Below are positions 43,578 through 52,962 of a stretch of DNA of 64,000 nt, piece by piece. Position numbers and translations under genes: made by a program. Below the pieces are notes generated by a model that worked only from the letters and a program-made list of their open reading frames with translations, was not told the origin of the DNA and did not search any database. The stretch's first letter is position 1. The number at the start of each line of letters is the position of its first letter. The DNA comes from Cylindrotheca closterium (lineage: Eukaryota > Bacillariophyta > Bacillariophyceae > Bacillariales > Bacillariaceae), in contig CAKOGP040000668.1 in assembly GCA_933822405.4 (NCBI GenBank), positions 534,130 through 598,129 on the forward strand, given 5' to 3'.

Positions 43578-44489
43578 TTAAATTGCACTATGATAGACAT
43601 TGTTGACATCTTCTGTATCTTCATCCATCTTTTCCAAAAAGTCGATTAGCTCTTCTTCTCCTTGTGGTGACAATTCCATACCTCCATGATCTTGATCTTG
43701 AAGAATATATCGGTGCTCGAAATGTGAGACGTTGTGGCTGGCGTCTCTCAGTGCTGTGACGACCTGAAACAAATCTTTCTCGTCTGTGGTTACAACAAAG
43801 TTATTGTCGGATTCGTCGACGTCAGATTCTTCAATGTTTTCCGCGCCAGCCTCCAACGCACACTCCATCAATGCATCCTCATCTTCCACGCCATGTACTA
43901 CAATCCACCCGACATGTTCAAACATGTACGCCAGATTATCCGTAGGCAAGAATTCTCCTCCATGCTTGCTCACCAAATGGCGTACTTGTTGTGTGGTGCG
44001 ATTCCGATTGTCCGAAAGTGCCGTGATGACGCACCCAATTTTGGTGCCGTCGAAATTCATCATGGCATCAAATCGAAGGCTTTCAAAATCTTGATCGGCT
44101 CCTGCCTTGGAAGCGGCCTTGGATATCGCTTCCTCGATACGATCTTTGGTCAATTGGACTGATTTGGCATGGGAAATGGCGGACTGCAATCTCATGTTGT
44201 CCATGTCACCACCGCAATCCTTGGCAGCTGCAGTGATCGCCAGACTTGCCTTTCCCATAAGAGCGGCTTTCTTCTTGTCGTTGGCGCCCTTCTTGTGTCG
44301 AATTTTAGACCACTTGTTGTGGCCAGCAAACCCTCTGGTAATCATGGAGGGTGATGATGTGTTGGCAGCAGCACTGGCCGGGAGGTGGAAATTCCAATAA
44401 TTGCAATGTTGGAGAGTTCCATTGTCCAAGCTACTATTTCGACAGATCCTTTGGCCTTGGCGAGTGACACTTGTCAGAACACGTCGCAT
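43578..44489 (-). CDS. TACO1: TACO1/YebC-family translational activator, mitochondrial
   Basis: 303 aa on the minus strand. An Arg/Ser/Thr-rich, acid-free N-terminus of about 50 residues is a probable mitochondrial presequence. The YebC signature follows: G-H-N-K-W-S-K-I-R-H-K-K-G then D-x-K-K-A, then N-M-R-L-Q-S-A-I and the three-domain YebC body ending L-E-K-M-D-E-D-T-E-D-V. In human mitochondria TACO1 promotes COX1 translation; bacterial YebC proteins assist ribosomes on difficult sequences. I infer a mitochondrial role; a plastid destination is less likely because there is no signal peptide with a following Phe. It is convergent with the EDRF1-like gene, with only 39 bp between stops. Confidence 0.9.
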   Translation of the reverse strand: MRRVLTSVTRQGQRICRNSSLDNGTLQHCNYWNFHLPASAAANTSSPSMITRGFAGHNKWSKIRHKKGANDKKKAALMGKASLAITAAAKDCGGDMDNMRLQSAISHAKSVQLTKDRIEEAISKAASKAGADQDFESLRFDAMMNFDGTKIGCVITALSDNRNRTTQQVRHLVSKHGGEFLPTDNLAYMFEHVGWIVVHGVEDEDALMECALEAGAENIEESDVDESDNNFVVTTDEKDLFQVVTALRDASHNVSHFEHRYILQDQDHGGMELSPQGEEELIDFLEKMDEDTEDVNNVYHSAI

Positions 44490-45084
44490 CTTGGACGGTT
44501 GCTGGCTTCGGACATGCGTTGAATGAATGAATGAGGTTGTGTAATATTTACGAACTTTTGTGAATCAGTGATGGTCCGACTCGTCAGAGCAATTGCAGGG
44601 GGAACCCCGGTACTCAGGGACGGCCGGGAAAATCAACATTTACTCCCAAGAATTGTATGCTACATTTCTATTTCCCGGCCGTTCCAGTGCTTCCCCCTAA
44701 AGGTAGTTGATCTGTACCTGTAGGATAATGAGGATGATGAGGTAACGATGTCACAAAGAAAACCTTATCTTTGTTGTTGTGCGGATGAGTTGTACTACAC
44801 TACACTATGATTAATGGCATACAATGTGGAAAGCTTTTTGTAGATGCAGAAGGGATACAAATAAGGCAAGAGTCAGTCCTTGGTCATTGCCCGAATCCTG
44901 TTCGGAACCCGTCACCGAGTTGAAACACTCGTGGCCCCATAATAAAGGCACGTTTGAAATCAGATCCAAAATCCAAAGCAAGTTTCAAAACAACTGTAGA
45001 TTGATATCTCACAGTTTTTGTGAAGCAGCATTGTCGTTGTCGCTTCCAACAGTCTCCCTCCTACCATTTTAATTCAATCATAGA
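44490..45084. promoter_or_regulatory. Divergent region, 595 bp, containing 69-bp inverted-repeat element copy 1
   Basis: Separates the TACO1-like gene (minus) from the BCS1-like gene (plus). The element at 44617-44685 is the only clear structure; the rest should hold both promoters. Confidence 0.45.
44617..44685 (+). repeat. 69-bp inverted-repeat element, copy 1
   Basis: Its ends are GGGACGGCCGGGAAA and TTTCCCGGCCGTTCC, complementary apart from one base. The 39-bp interior is shared with copy 2 at 47433-47501. Over 69 bp the two copies differ at three positions by eye. It could be a MITE or a conserved hairpin. Confidence 0.75.
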
Positions 45085-47253
45085 ATGAATCAGAGCCATA
45101 ATGCTACAGGTCACAATGGAATAGGGACCGACGATGGGTTTGAATCACCCATCGGAATGATGAATGCACTGAAAACTGGGAACCCTCAGGCAGACATGGC
45201 AATCGCCATGTTCCTGCCGTTTTTGTTTCGGCTTGTGTTTTCTTCTTTTGGTTCAGTCGATAAGCTTCAACAATGGACAATTTGGAGAAAGCTCATGTTC
45301 TGGAAGAAAACAGAAAAGATGGACAAGCGTTTCATCATCCACCGAACTTCCCGCTATAGTTGGGGTGAGTCCTTTGATGTGGATGAAAACACAAAGAATT
45401 CTCTTCTCCAAAAAGCAATCAAGATGTACATTCACCAAGTACTGAATGTCAAGATGGTCCGTGCTCACATGGACTTGACCCAGTTGGAAACGAGCAGTGC
45501 CTCCAACGACGATTACTGCTGTTACTATTCAGATGACGAAGAGGACAAGGATGAAGGTCTTGATGACGACGATGATGGTGAACATGGCTCAAAGCGAACT
45601 ATTGCAGGCATGTTAGCCCGCTACAAGGTCCTGAATAACCTCCCACAACAGGAATGGCACGAATTGGGGACTTTTGGAAATCCTGCTGGTGTTGTAAAGC
45701 TTCTTATCAGTATCGGCAAGGGTTTGACAGAAGAAGGGAGCACCTTTGTGTATGACGAGACATACTTCCAGCTCACATCTCCAGTGAAAGGTGCGATTGA
45801 TTCCTTCGTTGAAACTGCCTACTCATGGTACCTCGATGAGCTGCGCAAACAAGAGACCAATGCTCGTCACTTTTACGAAATGCAAAACCCGGAATCCAAC
45901 AAGCAAAAGTCGGAACGCGGCAGCAAGTCGCGATGCACCAAGTTCAAGCGCTACAAGTTGTCCGAAGAAAAGTCTTTTGACAGTCTCTTTTTCCAAGAGA
46001 AAAAAAGACTTCTTGGTTTGCTTGATCATTTTGTCAATAAAACAGGGAAGTATGCAATCCCAGGATATCCTCAAAAGCTTGGTCTACTTCTTCACGGGCC
46101 TCCTGGTACAGGAAAGACAAGTTTGATAAAGGCACTGGCTCAGCATACTGGACGATCCATTGTCAATGTCCCACTTTCCAAAGTTTCCACTAACAGCGAG
46201 CTCATGTCGATCTTTTTCGATAGATCCTATGGTATCCAAGGATCTTCCGTTTCCATCAAATTGGGCTTCAATGACGTCATTTTCGTCATGGAAGATGTGG
46301 ATGCCACAACCAGTATCGTCAAGCGCCGCGATGGTCGAAGGAGTGGTGCAACGGACGACAGTACTGTTGTGAGGTTGCCTATCCCCAAATCACTCTGGCG
46401 CATGTTCTTGGAAAGCTCCTCCGAGGATTGCAAGTCACTCACAAAGCTACTAATATCCAAATCAGAGAAACTGAAAGAGGATGCAGAATTCCAGCGTCCC
46501 GAAATCCTTCGATCGGTAAACCAACGTTTGGCAGATCTGCCGGCTCTTGGATTGGTGGATGAAACTAGAGACGATACCGCCAAGGAGCTTTGTAGCATCG
46601 CCCTGGAAGTTGCAACCAAATCCCAAGCTCGTTTCAAAAAGTTAGACGACATTCTGGCTTTTCACGCCAAGTCGATCAAGAGTAAGATCGAGACTGGCAT
46701 TGAAGTTGACGATCAATTTGCGGAAGAATTGCTTGAAGAGATGGATTCGGTAAAACTTGCATCATCTCTATCTTCCGCTTCAACTCATGATGGTCGGCCT
46801 GACAAGACTGGCAAGAGTTCCAGCAAGAGCTCCCTCCTATCCTCCTTTTTGAAACCCAACCCAGATGCTTTGTCCTTGTCCGGGCTGTTGAATGTCCTCG
46901 ACGGTGTTGTTGATACTCCTGGTCGCATCGTGATCATGACTACAAACCACCCAGAGATATTGGATCCTGCTCTGATTCGTCCAGGCCGTGTCGATAAGAA
47001 GCTCTTCTTGGGACACATGAGTGGCGATGATATTATCGCCATGATGGAACACTACTTTCAAGAAACTCTGACCAAGTCTCAGGCGGCTTTGGTCCGTGTG
47101 GCCGTCCACGGTCCCTCAATAGCAACTCCTCCAGTCCTCAAGCTCACCCCTGCTCAAGTGGAACAGCTCGCCGCTGAGCATGATGTCTTGGATGATATGA
47201 TTGCTGACATTTGTAAAAAGACTCCTGTGAATTTCAACAGCAAAATTTTGTGA
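45085..47253 (+). CDS. BCS1-like AAA ATPase with a large insertion
   Basis: 722 aa, single exon. One hydrophobic segment near residues 33-55 is a probable membrane anchor. An acidic Asp/Glu tract lies around 150-170. The AAA domain has Walker A G-P-P-G-T-G-K-T (338-345), Walker [11 protein letters not shown] (about 399-408), and a late block with G-L-L-N-V-L-D-G-V and [19 protein letters not shown] (sensor and arginine fingers). This matches the BCS1/AATP branch, whose best-known member folds the Rieske protein of mitochondrial complex III. About 190 residues, rich in Lys, Glu and Ser, separate Walker B from the L-D-G-V block. In BCS1 these follow each other closely, so this is an insertion. 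The organelle cannot be read; the role is inferred from family only. Confidence 0.82.
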   Translation: MNQSHNATGHNGIGTDDGFESPIGMMNALKTGNPQADMAIAMFLPFLFRLVFSSFGSVDKLQQWTIWRKLMFWKKTEKMDKRFIIHRTSRYSWGESFDVDENTKNSLLQKAIKMYIHQVLNVKMVRAHMDLTQLETSSASNDDYCCYYSDDEEDKDEGLDDDDDGEHGSKRTIAGMLARYKVLNNLPQQEWHELGTFGNPAGVVKLLISIGKGLTEEGSTFVYDETYFQLTSPVKGAIDSFVETAYSWYLDELRKQETNARHFYEMQNPESNKQKSERGSKSRCTKFKRYKLSEEKSFDSLFFQEKKRLLGLLDHFVNKTGKYAIPGYPQKLGLLLHGPPGTGKTSLIKALAQHTGRSIVNVPLSKVSTNSELMSIFFDRSYGIQGSSVSIKLGFNDVIFVMEDVDATTSIVKRRDGRRSGATDDSTVVRLPIPKSLWRMFLESSSEDCKSLTKLLISKSEKLKEDAEFQRPEILRSVNQRLADLPALGLVDETRDDTAKELCSIALEVATKSQARFKKLDDILAFHAKSIKSKIETGIEVDDQFAEELLEEMDSVKLASSLSSASTHDGRPDKTGKSSSKSSLLSSFLKPNPDALSLSGLLNVLDGVVDTPGRIVIMTTNHPEILDPALIRPGRVDKKLFLGHMSGDDIIAMMEHYFQETLTKSQAALVRVAVHGPSIATPPVLKLTPAQVEQLAAEHDVLDDMIADICKKTPVNFNSKIL

Positions 47254-47432
47254 TGCGCATCAGCCAAGATGATCATTTTCCACAATACCTTCGTTTTGTA
47301 TAATGAGAGGTTGTCTCCGTTGATGATCAGCATCATCCGAGAACGCCATTCATTGTAAGCTAGAACTTTATTCATAGATGACAATATGACTTCATTTTGT
47401 ACATCAAAACACTATTGCAATCAGGACCTCCT

Positions 47433-47501
47433 GGGACGGCTGGGAAAATCAACATTTACTCCCAAGAATTGTATGCTAAATTTCTGTTTCCCGGCCGTTC
47501 C
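47433..47501 (+). repeat. 69-bp inverted-repeat element, copy 2
   Basis: Direct-orientation partner of 44617-44685. Ends are GGGACGGCTGGGAAA and TTTCCCGGCCGTTCC. Flanking bases differ from copy 1, so the boundaries are real. Confidence 0.75.
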
Positions 47502-47683
47502 TGGTATCGTATAGCATTGATCGCATTGGTGTGTAGAGCGTCGATTATCAATCATTATGTGGCGAAAAAAGCTATATAGTTTCGCGTTTCGACATGCAAA
47601 TGCTTGCGTTTAGGACTGCGCGTCGAGCATAAGATTATTTTGCATGCTGCAAATAAAGAAGTCGATCAAGAAATGCAGACTAG

Positions 47684-47751
47684 ATGTGTGTGTTGTAGAA
47701 AACAGATCATGCCATTCATGTGTGTGTTGTAGAAAACAGATCATACCATTC
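47684..47751 (+). repeat. 34-bp tandem duplication (two units)
   Basis: Units 47684-47717 and 47718-47751 begin ATGTGTGTGTTGTAG and differ at one base (CATGCC versus CATACC). A recent local duplication in the intergenic region. Confidence 0.8.
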
Positions 47752-47900
47752 ATCAGGCCAGACTGCTAACCTTCTCTTGTATGGGTGGCTGCTACCTGCC
47801 TCTCGGCCTCTGACTGTCGATGTGTAAAGAAAGCGGCTTTCGAAAGGCGTCTCTGGTGATATTGCTGTCGTTAGGTCCCACGTTGCGGAACCGGCTGTGG

Positions 47901-50168
47901 CTATCTTTCAAAGACGGCTGATGGGAGCCCCATCAGCCTGACAAACATACGCCATATCGGTTTGGAATATCGATTGTTCGAATTTGACTTCTTGGCGTTG
48001 CTGACGTCTACAAAATATCCATTGAGGGTGCTATCATCAAGCACTAGGTCCCGCAGACCTTCATCCCAAGACACAATCTCTTGAACACTCCTTGTGGAAA
48101 AGTGGGGAAGAAATCCGAATCGAATAATTGTTCCGCATGATGGCTTTAGCATTTCAAGAAATACCTTTGTGTTCTCCAAGAATTCGGTTTTCGTTCGATT
48201 TGGAACCCATATCATCTCAAGATTGTCCATTTGCATGATGCACACAGTATTTTGGCGGTCTTGATAGTGCTCTGAAATCCATTTTGCAACTGTCTCTTGG
48301 GACGTTGTTGTTGTTAGGGTAGGAAAGAAGAGATCGCGGGATGACTCCACCAGCAGAGCTTCCATCGTGAGATTGGTAGTTATCCATCTGAGTTTGGTCT
48401 GATGACAATCTTTATTACATTTCCCAGTCCCAGGAGTTTTACCAATTATCTCATTCGTCAGATGAGTTGTGTTCTTCATCCATTCATCGTAATTCACTGG
48501 TGGATATCGATAGTAGTCCCTGTTCTTCTTTTTACTCTTGTTGTCGTCCATCATTATTTGGAATAGCAGCGTCGCCTTCTCCACCGCTAGAAAGTTGTGA
48601 AATAATTTGAAGATTGGATTGTTCCCAATAAATATTACACCTGTCGCCTCTTGCAGTCCTGCTGTTCCAAGTGTCCTCTCGCAGTCTGCCGTAAGTATAC
48701 TATCCTGTCGGAAGTCAAATGTAAGTGAACAAAGATTGTGATGTTCCCGTTGTGTTCGGTACTCTTTTCCATTGGAAGGAACAAAGACCTCGTGATAAAT
48801 TAAAGAGGTGACATTTGTTGTCGTTTGATAGTCCTGAAGTCTAATCTCTGCCTGTTCGATTTCCAACTTTCTATTGTATGCAACGTCCTCCCATTTGACA
48901 TGAATACCTGGTTCATCTCTTCTGCCGTCCTTATAAAAACCTTCAATGTCTGGAAGAATCGTTTTCATATCTGCAATTTGGAATCCTCCATACCATGCCA
49001 ACGGCATCTGATAGCACTCGGCGAATTGATAGACATTGGATTTCACCATACCATAGACATAGTTTCCAAAGTCTCTCGAGTGCCGATACAGCGTGTCGGA
49101 CATGCAACTCCAAACTGGCAATGTGTTGGCTCCCCATTCGTTCCAGAATTGGGATCGTATTTGCCCATCCATCTCCAAAAGTGTTCGGTTTTGACGTTGC
49201 CACGCAGTTGCCTTCATGGCTATCAAGATGTCGCGGAATTCATATGTATGGCGCTCTTTCGTCATTTTTGTGTATGGCACTCCGTTTGTCCGCAGCTTCG
49301 ACCCACACAAACTGGCGTTCTTTCCTCGCAATTTGTCATCCAACGCGTGAAGTACTTCGACAATGGGTGTTCCAACCGACCAAAGGTCATCCTCAAAGAT
49401 CCAAATGTAGTCATACTCTTGATGATAGTGCACAAATGTCACAAAGGTTGGTGTCAATAGTTGCCACATAAGGGGTTGAGCACAACATGTTCCCGGTCCA
49501 CCATCCACCAAAGGTCCTTTGACGTATCCCGAGGCCAGTTTCGGAAATTCCTCGAGAATCATTTGTTCGGAGACACTAAAAACCGTCGGTGCTTTCAGAT
49601 GGGAGGCATTGTGAGCTCGAAAGTATCTTTGCAGTGTTTCGGTTGTGGTCAAATTGTGTTTCGTTTGGTCAATCATGATGTGAAAGTCATAATTCGTGAA
49701 GTCATCCTTTTGGAATATCTCGGCCATCTGTATCAGCCTGCTTTGGACAGCCGACCGTATGGGATCCTTAGATCGCACAACGATTGCTATTCTTTCTGAA
49801 GTGCTTGGACTCGAAGCCACCATAGTGGTGGGAGGAAAATTGTTGTCTTCTCTGTCCTCCACAGTCCCGTCCATCAAGTATGTCTTTTTGTCAGAATCGC
49901 CATTGAGGATTCCGGTAGATTCCATCTTGCGAGCTATGTCATCCAGATCCGAAACCTTCAAGAGATTATCTTGCTCATTCCCCATTTTTGGACCCCCAGT
50001 GTCGGTTGCTGGGTAGAATATGGCAGTGTCAAGGGTTCTAAACGATTTTCCAAAATGTGAAAACGACAGCAAGACTACAGTCAACGCCAACAAAATTCGA
50101 ATCACATTGGTCTTTGCGGACCACTTTCTGTCGCATGGTTGATCTCTTGTATTGGAAAATACATCCAT
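47901..50168 (-). CDS. Type II membrane protein, glycosyltransferase-like (Golgi)
   Basis: 755 aa on the minus strand. A short cytosolic tail precedes a single hydrophobic helix at about residues 22-40, then a long lumenal part: type II topology typical of Golgi enzymes. Residues about 125-270 have I-V-V-R-S-K-D-P and F-H-I-M-I-D-Q, and Y-I-W-I-F-E-D-D-L-W near 256-265. That acidic E-D-D in a hydrophobic strand resembles the nucleotide-sugar/metal-binding D-x-D of GT-A glycosyltransferases. G-S-K-L-R-T-N-G, W-N-E-W-G and paired Cys residues follow. I do not recognise a named GT family. Several N-x-S/T sites fit a glycosylated lumenal domain. Inferred role: transfer of sugar to a secretory glycan; function unproven. 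Confidence 0.6.
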   Translation of the reverse strand: MDVFSNTRDQPCDRKWSAKTNVIRILLALTVVLLSFSHFGKSFRTLDTAIFYPATDTGGPKMGNEQDNLLKVSDLDDIARKMESTGILNGDSDKKTYLMDGTVEDREDNNFPPTTMVASSPSTSERIAIVVRSKDPIRSAVQSRLIQMAEIFQKDDFTNYDFHIMIDQTKHNLTTTETLQRYFRAHNASHLKAPTVFSVSEQMILEEFPKLASGYVKGPLVDGGPGTCCAQPLMWQLLTPTFVTFVHYHQEYDYIWIFEDDLWSVGTPIVEVLHALDDKLRGKNASLCGSKLRTNGVPYTKMTKERHTYEFRDILIAMKATAWQRQNRTLLEMDGQIRSQFWNEWGANTLPVWSCMSDTLYRHSRDFGNYVYGMVKSNVYQFAECYQMPLAWYGGFQIADMKTILPDIEGFYKDGRRDEPGIHVKWEDVAYNRKLEIEQAEIRLQDYQTTTNVTSLIYHEVFVPSNGKEYRTQREHHNLCSLTFDFRQDSILTADCERTLGTAGLQEATGVIFIGNNPIFKLFHNFLAVEKATLLFQIMMDDNKSKKKNRDYYRYPPVNYDEWMKNTTHLTNEIIGKTPGTGKCNKDCHQTKLRWITTNLTMEALLVESSRDLFFPTLTTTTSQETVAKWISEHYQDRQNTVCIMQMDNLEMIWVPNRTKTEFLENTKVFLEMLKPSCGTIIRFGFLPHFSTRSVQEIVSWDEGLRDLVLDDSTLNGYFVDVSNAKKSNSNNRYSKPIWRMFVRLMGLPSAVFER

Positions 50169-50400
50169 TACTTCCTATTCCCAATCTTCCCTTGGGTCAT
50201 GATAGAGATACCTACAGTATCCCCATATTCTTATAATATTGCTTCGCTTATATTATTCGCTTCGTAGAATCAAGGAAATCGACAAGTTCGACCACATCGC
50301 AGGACTGACGAATGCGACATGTATCACGACAACAGATGGTGACGATGAGTGTAAGATGGAAGATCTGCGATCTGTGACATACAAAACGAATTGAAAAAGC

Positions 50401-51153
50401 ATGAGGAAATTGTTGACGATTGCAACCTTGTTCTTATGCAGCATTCACAGAGCTAGCGCATTCGTCACCTCTAGTACCCATTCCACTCGAATCCAGTCGA
50501 CAACTCGAAGCCATATGGTGCAGACTGTTCAGAAATCCAAAGAGGAATGGAAGGAAGCATTGACGGATGATCAATATTACGTACTTTTTGAGGAAGGAAC
50601 CGAAACACCGAATACCTCGCCCTTGAACTCTGTCAAAGATCCCGGAACGTTTACGTGTGCTGCTTGTGGATCTCCTCTATTCACCACTGAAACCAAATTT
50701 GAATCTGGAACTGGGTGGCCAAGCTTCTATTCTCCTGTCGACGAGGATGCCGTTGCACTCTCCACTGATTTCAAGCTCATTCTTCCTCGAACGGAATGCT
50801 CTTGTAGTGTCTGTGGAGGTCACTTGGGACACGTTTTCAGTGATGGACCGGAACCTACGGGGCAAAGATTCTGTATGAATGGTGTTGCCATGAAATTCAC
50901 TTCTGATGAAGCTGACTCTGAACTCGCGGCATCGGTCGCCAAGAGGCAAGAAGAGGCTCCCTATAAGATCGGTCTCTCCCAAGCACTGCCCGGTGTTGTG
51001 GTGAATGGTATCATGGGTGGTCTCTTTTTCAGTTCGTTTGTTACTAGAATGGAGACCACTGGAATTCAATCTCCATTGGATATCATTCCACTCGGAGTTG
51101 CTGTTTACTTTGGCGTGCAAGCAGTTGTCAAATGCGGTCGAATGAGCAAATGA
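50401..51153 (+). CDS. msrB: Plastid methionine-R-sulfoxide reductase MsrB with C-terminal membrane segments
   Basis: 250 aa. The signal peptide ends A-S-A with Phe at 21, the diatom plastid-targeting signature, followed by a Ser/Thr/Arg-rich transit part. The MsrB domain spans about 45-175: two zinc Cys pairs (C86/C89 and C135/C138), G-T-G-W-P-S-F and the catalytic R-F-C-M-N-G with Cys 158. It reduces the R-epimer of methionine sulfoxide using thioredoxin-type electrons and protects plastid proteins from photo-oxidation. After the domain come two hydrophobic stretches (about 196-215 and 226-246). These are unusual for MsrB and suggest anchoring to an envelope or thylakoid membrane. The 232-bp divergent spacer to the gene at 50168 is short, so the two may share control. 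Confidence 0.9.
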   Translation: MRKLLTIATLFLCSIHRASAFVTSSTHSTRIQSTTRSHMVQTVQKSKEEWKEALTDDQYYVLFEEGTETPNTSPLNSVKDPGTFTCAACGSPLFTTETKFESGTGWPSFYSPVDEDAVALSTDFKLILPRTECSCSVCGGHLGHVFSDGPEPTGQRFCMNGVAMKFTSDEADSELAASVAKRQEEAPYKIGLSQALPGVVVNGIMGGLFFSSFVTRMETTGIQSPLDIIPLGVAVYFGVQAVVKCGRMSK

Positions 51154-51596
51154 GCAAGTGAGCAATGCACCCGCTCCTTTTTTAGCTCTAAATGTGATAA
51201 GAGACTAGGGAAAAGTAAAACGAAACTGATTATTATTTCATTGAACATTTGGCTTTTGCTACTTGGCCTACTTCCAAACCAGCATATTCGACGTCCCGTT
51301 TGGACCGAACCCAAGTGATTTGGATACTCCAGAGCATTGTATTTCCAATAGTTCCAAACGATTGAAAGTGCCAAATGTGAAGTTATTGCGATTGATTCTT
51401 GGGGTAATCAGCGGCATAAATTTCTTGCCAACTAGGGTTTTACATCCCCTGCGGCTTGATATTCATGGCTTGAGGCGAGGCCACGGGTGCCGCCAGATGC
51501 TTGTGTATGTGTGTATCTCTTGTGTCTCTTGCTTGTAAGTGGAATAGGTTGGCGCATTTTCAGCAATAGAGTTTTAGAATCTTATTCCTCTCAGAT
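51154..51596. other. Intergenic between convergent genes, 443 bp
   Basis: 3' flanks of the MsrB gene and the small four-exon gene. Nothing else is recognised. Confidence 0.4.
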
Positions 51597-52514
51597 TCAT
51601 GAATATTCAGTCATCTCGTCAAAGGCTACCTCCTTTGGTCCTGGGTTTGGCTGCTTTTGCTCTTGAAAGGTTGGTACAATGAGGTATACTGGAGGAAATG
51701 TAAAAGGAGGGTACGGATTGGTAAGTATACCGGAAGACAAAGGCACTACTTTACAATTCACATCGTTCATGGTATACAACAGCTTCGTTACGTACCACAA
51801 GCGGCTGGGAACGAGAATTTCCGAACAATGAATACCGACCATCGGACGGTTGGCCCTGCAAATTCTGTGGCGAGTTCAAAAAATAGACGTTAGCATGCGA
51901 TGAATGAATAATGTAATAATAATCGTCGCCATTTACAGCGCAAACTTACCATAAAGGAACATGGATGTGACAACAACAAGAATGACAGATTGAATGTCAG
52001 ACAAAATATTTCTTCTCTTGTACTGCCATATTTCCTTGTTCATGCGGTCCATTACTTTCTCGAACAATTCACGCCCGGGGGAAAAGTTGTGCTTGCAACT
52101 CTTTTCCTTCCACGGATTTTCATTTCTCATCCATGATGGAGAGGACAGGTTTTGGAGCTTGTTGACAGAACTCTTTTCCTTTCGCTTTTCGTCCAGGATG
52201 GTTTTGGCTTGATGGGAAAGAAAGGCAGAGATCTGTCTGTACCTTGGTGTGTCTTCTGGTATCTCTGATACTGTAGTTTGACGTGCAGCACTTTGCACAG
52301 ATGCTGGTTGTCGATGTGTCAGCAGTGGGCTGACCTCGACTTGATCTTCCGTCACGTCCACTTCGAAAGCGTGAATCTTCGCCATGGCTGCATCACGAGT
52401 AGTAGACGAGTTCATGTGTCAGAATGATTGGAGTATACCGAATAGCCGCTTGGAGCGATAATACTTACAATTCTTGGCTGTCGCAGAATAGGGGTTGGCA
52501 ATTGTCAACGACAT
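51597..52514 (-). CDS. Small single-pass membrane protein of unknown function (four exons)
   Basis: Minus-strand exons: 52514-52469, 52387-51950, 51864-51796 and 51688-51597, 214 aa. Introns (81, 85 and 107 nt) have GT-AG ends and keep frame. The first exon codes only 15 residues (M-S-L-T-I-A-N-P-Y). Exon 2 has a Glu/Gln/Pro-rich region, a basic amphipathic stretch and the start of a hydrophobic helix (I-Q-S-V-I-L-V-V-V-T-S-M-F-L-Y). Exon 3 adds another hydrophobic stretch, and exon 4 a short polar tail ending E-Y-S. An alternative acceptor for exon 3 (start 51855) would drop three residues. A start at 52415 inside exon 2 is possible if the 52387 acceptor is wrong. No family is recognised; topology suggests a small tail-region membrane protein. 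Confidence 0.55.
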
Positions 52515-52962
52515 ATTGCTCGAGCTGGAGTTTTGTGATATAAACAAGTGGGAATTTCGATTTTGTGGGAGTGGACATGTGTTCGAAGTGGTCTTGGATA
52601 CGATTTTCTTTAAGTAAAAAGTATGAGCGATCCGTTGGATTGTGTACTTAGGGAATTTTAGGAGATTTTGGCTTCTTCTTTCTTCACTAACCGATGCGAA
52701 CGGTCCTTTGTTTATTGATTCTTCTAGATGGCAGACACTTAAGCTTTTTTGGGTTAATTGCAGTGATCCGATTCATAAGTGTAGGATTTCAGGGCTATTT
52801 CCAGAATTCCCGAGTAGCCGTTACAATCCTTCCGCGACCACGCTCACGAGCATTGGATTAAATAGGACGGCGTCCTCGCCGAATTTTCCGACACGGAAGC
52901 GGTCGGACCATGGACTGTAAGAGGTGAAAGGTTGTCTTATTAGAGTTTTATATATCACCAAC
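52515..52962. promoter_or_regulatory. Divergent promoter region, 448 bp
   Basis: Lies between the small membrane-protein gene (minus) and the J-domain gene (plus). A TTTTATATA string at 52946-52954 is very close to the plus ATG and may be a TATA-like element or 5'UTR. No other element is recognised. Confidence 0.4.

Larger units (their letters stand above)
47254..47900. other. Intergenic between convergent genes, 647 bp, with repeats
   Basis: Holds the second 69-bp inverted-repeat element (47433-47501) and a 34-bp tandem duplication (47684-47751). No gene or RNA is recognised. Confidence 0.5.

Noticed and set aside
44617..47501. Possibility that the two 69-bp repeats are the ends of one transposon carrying the BCS1-like gene
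   Set aside because: They are in direct, not inverted, orientation and each is itself a complete inverted-repeat unit; independent small elements fit better.
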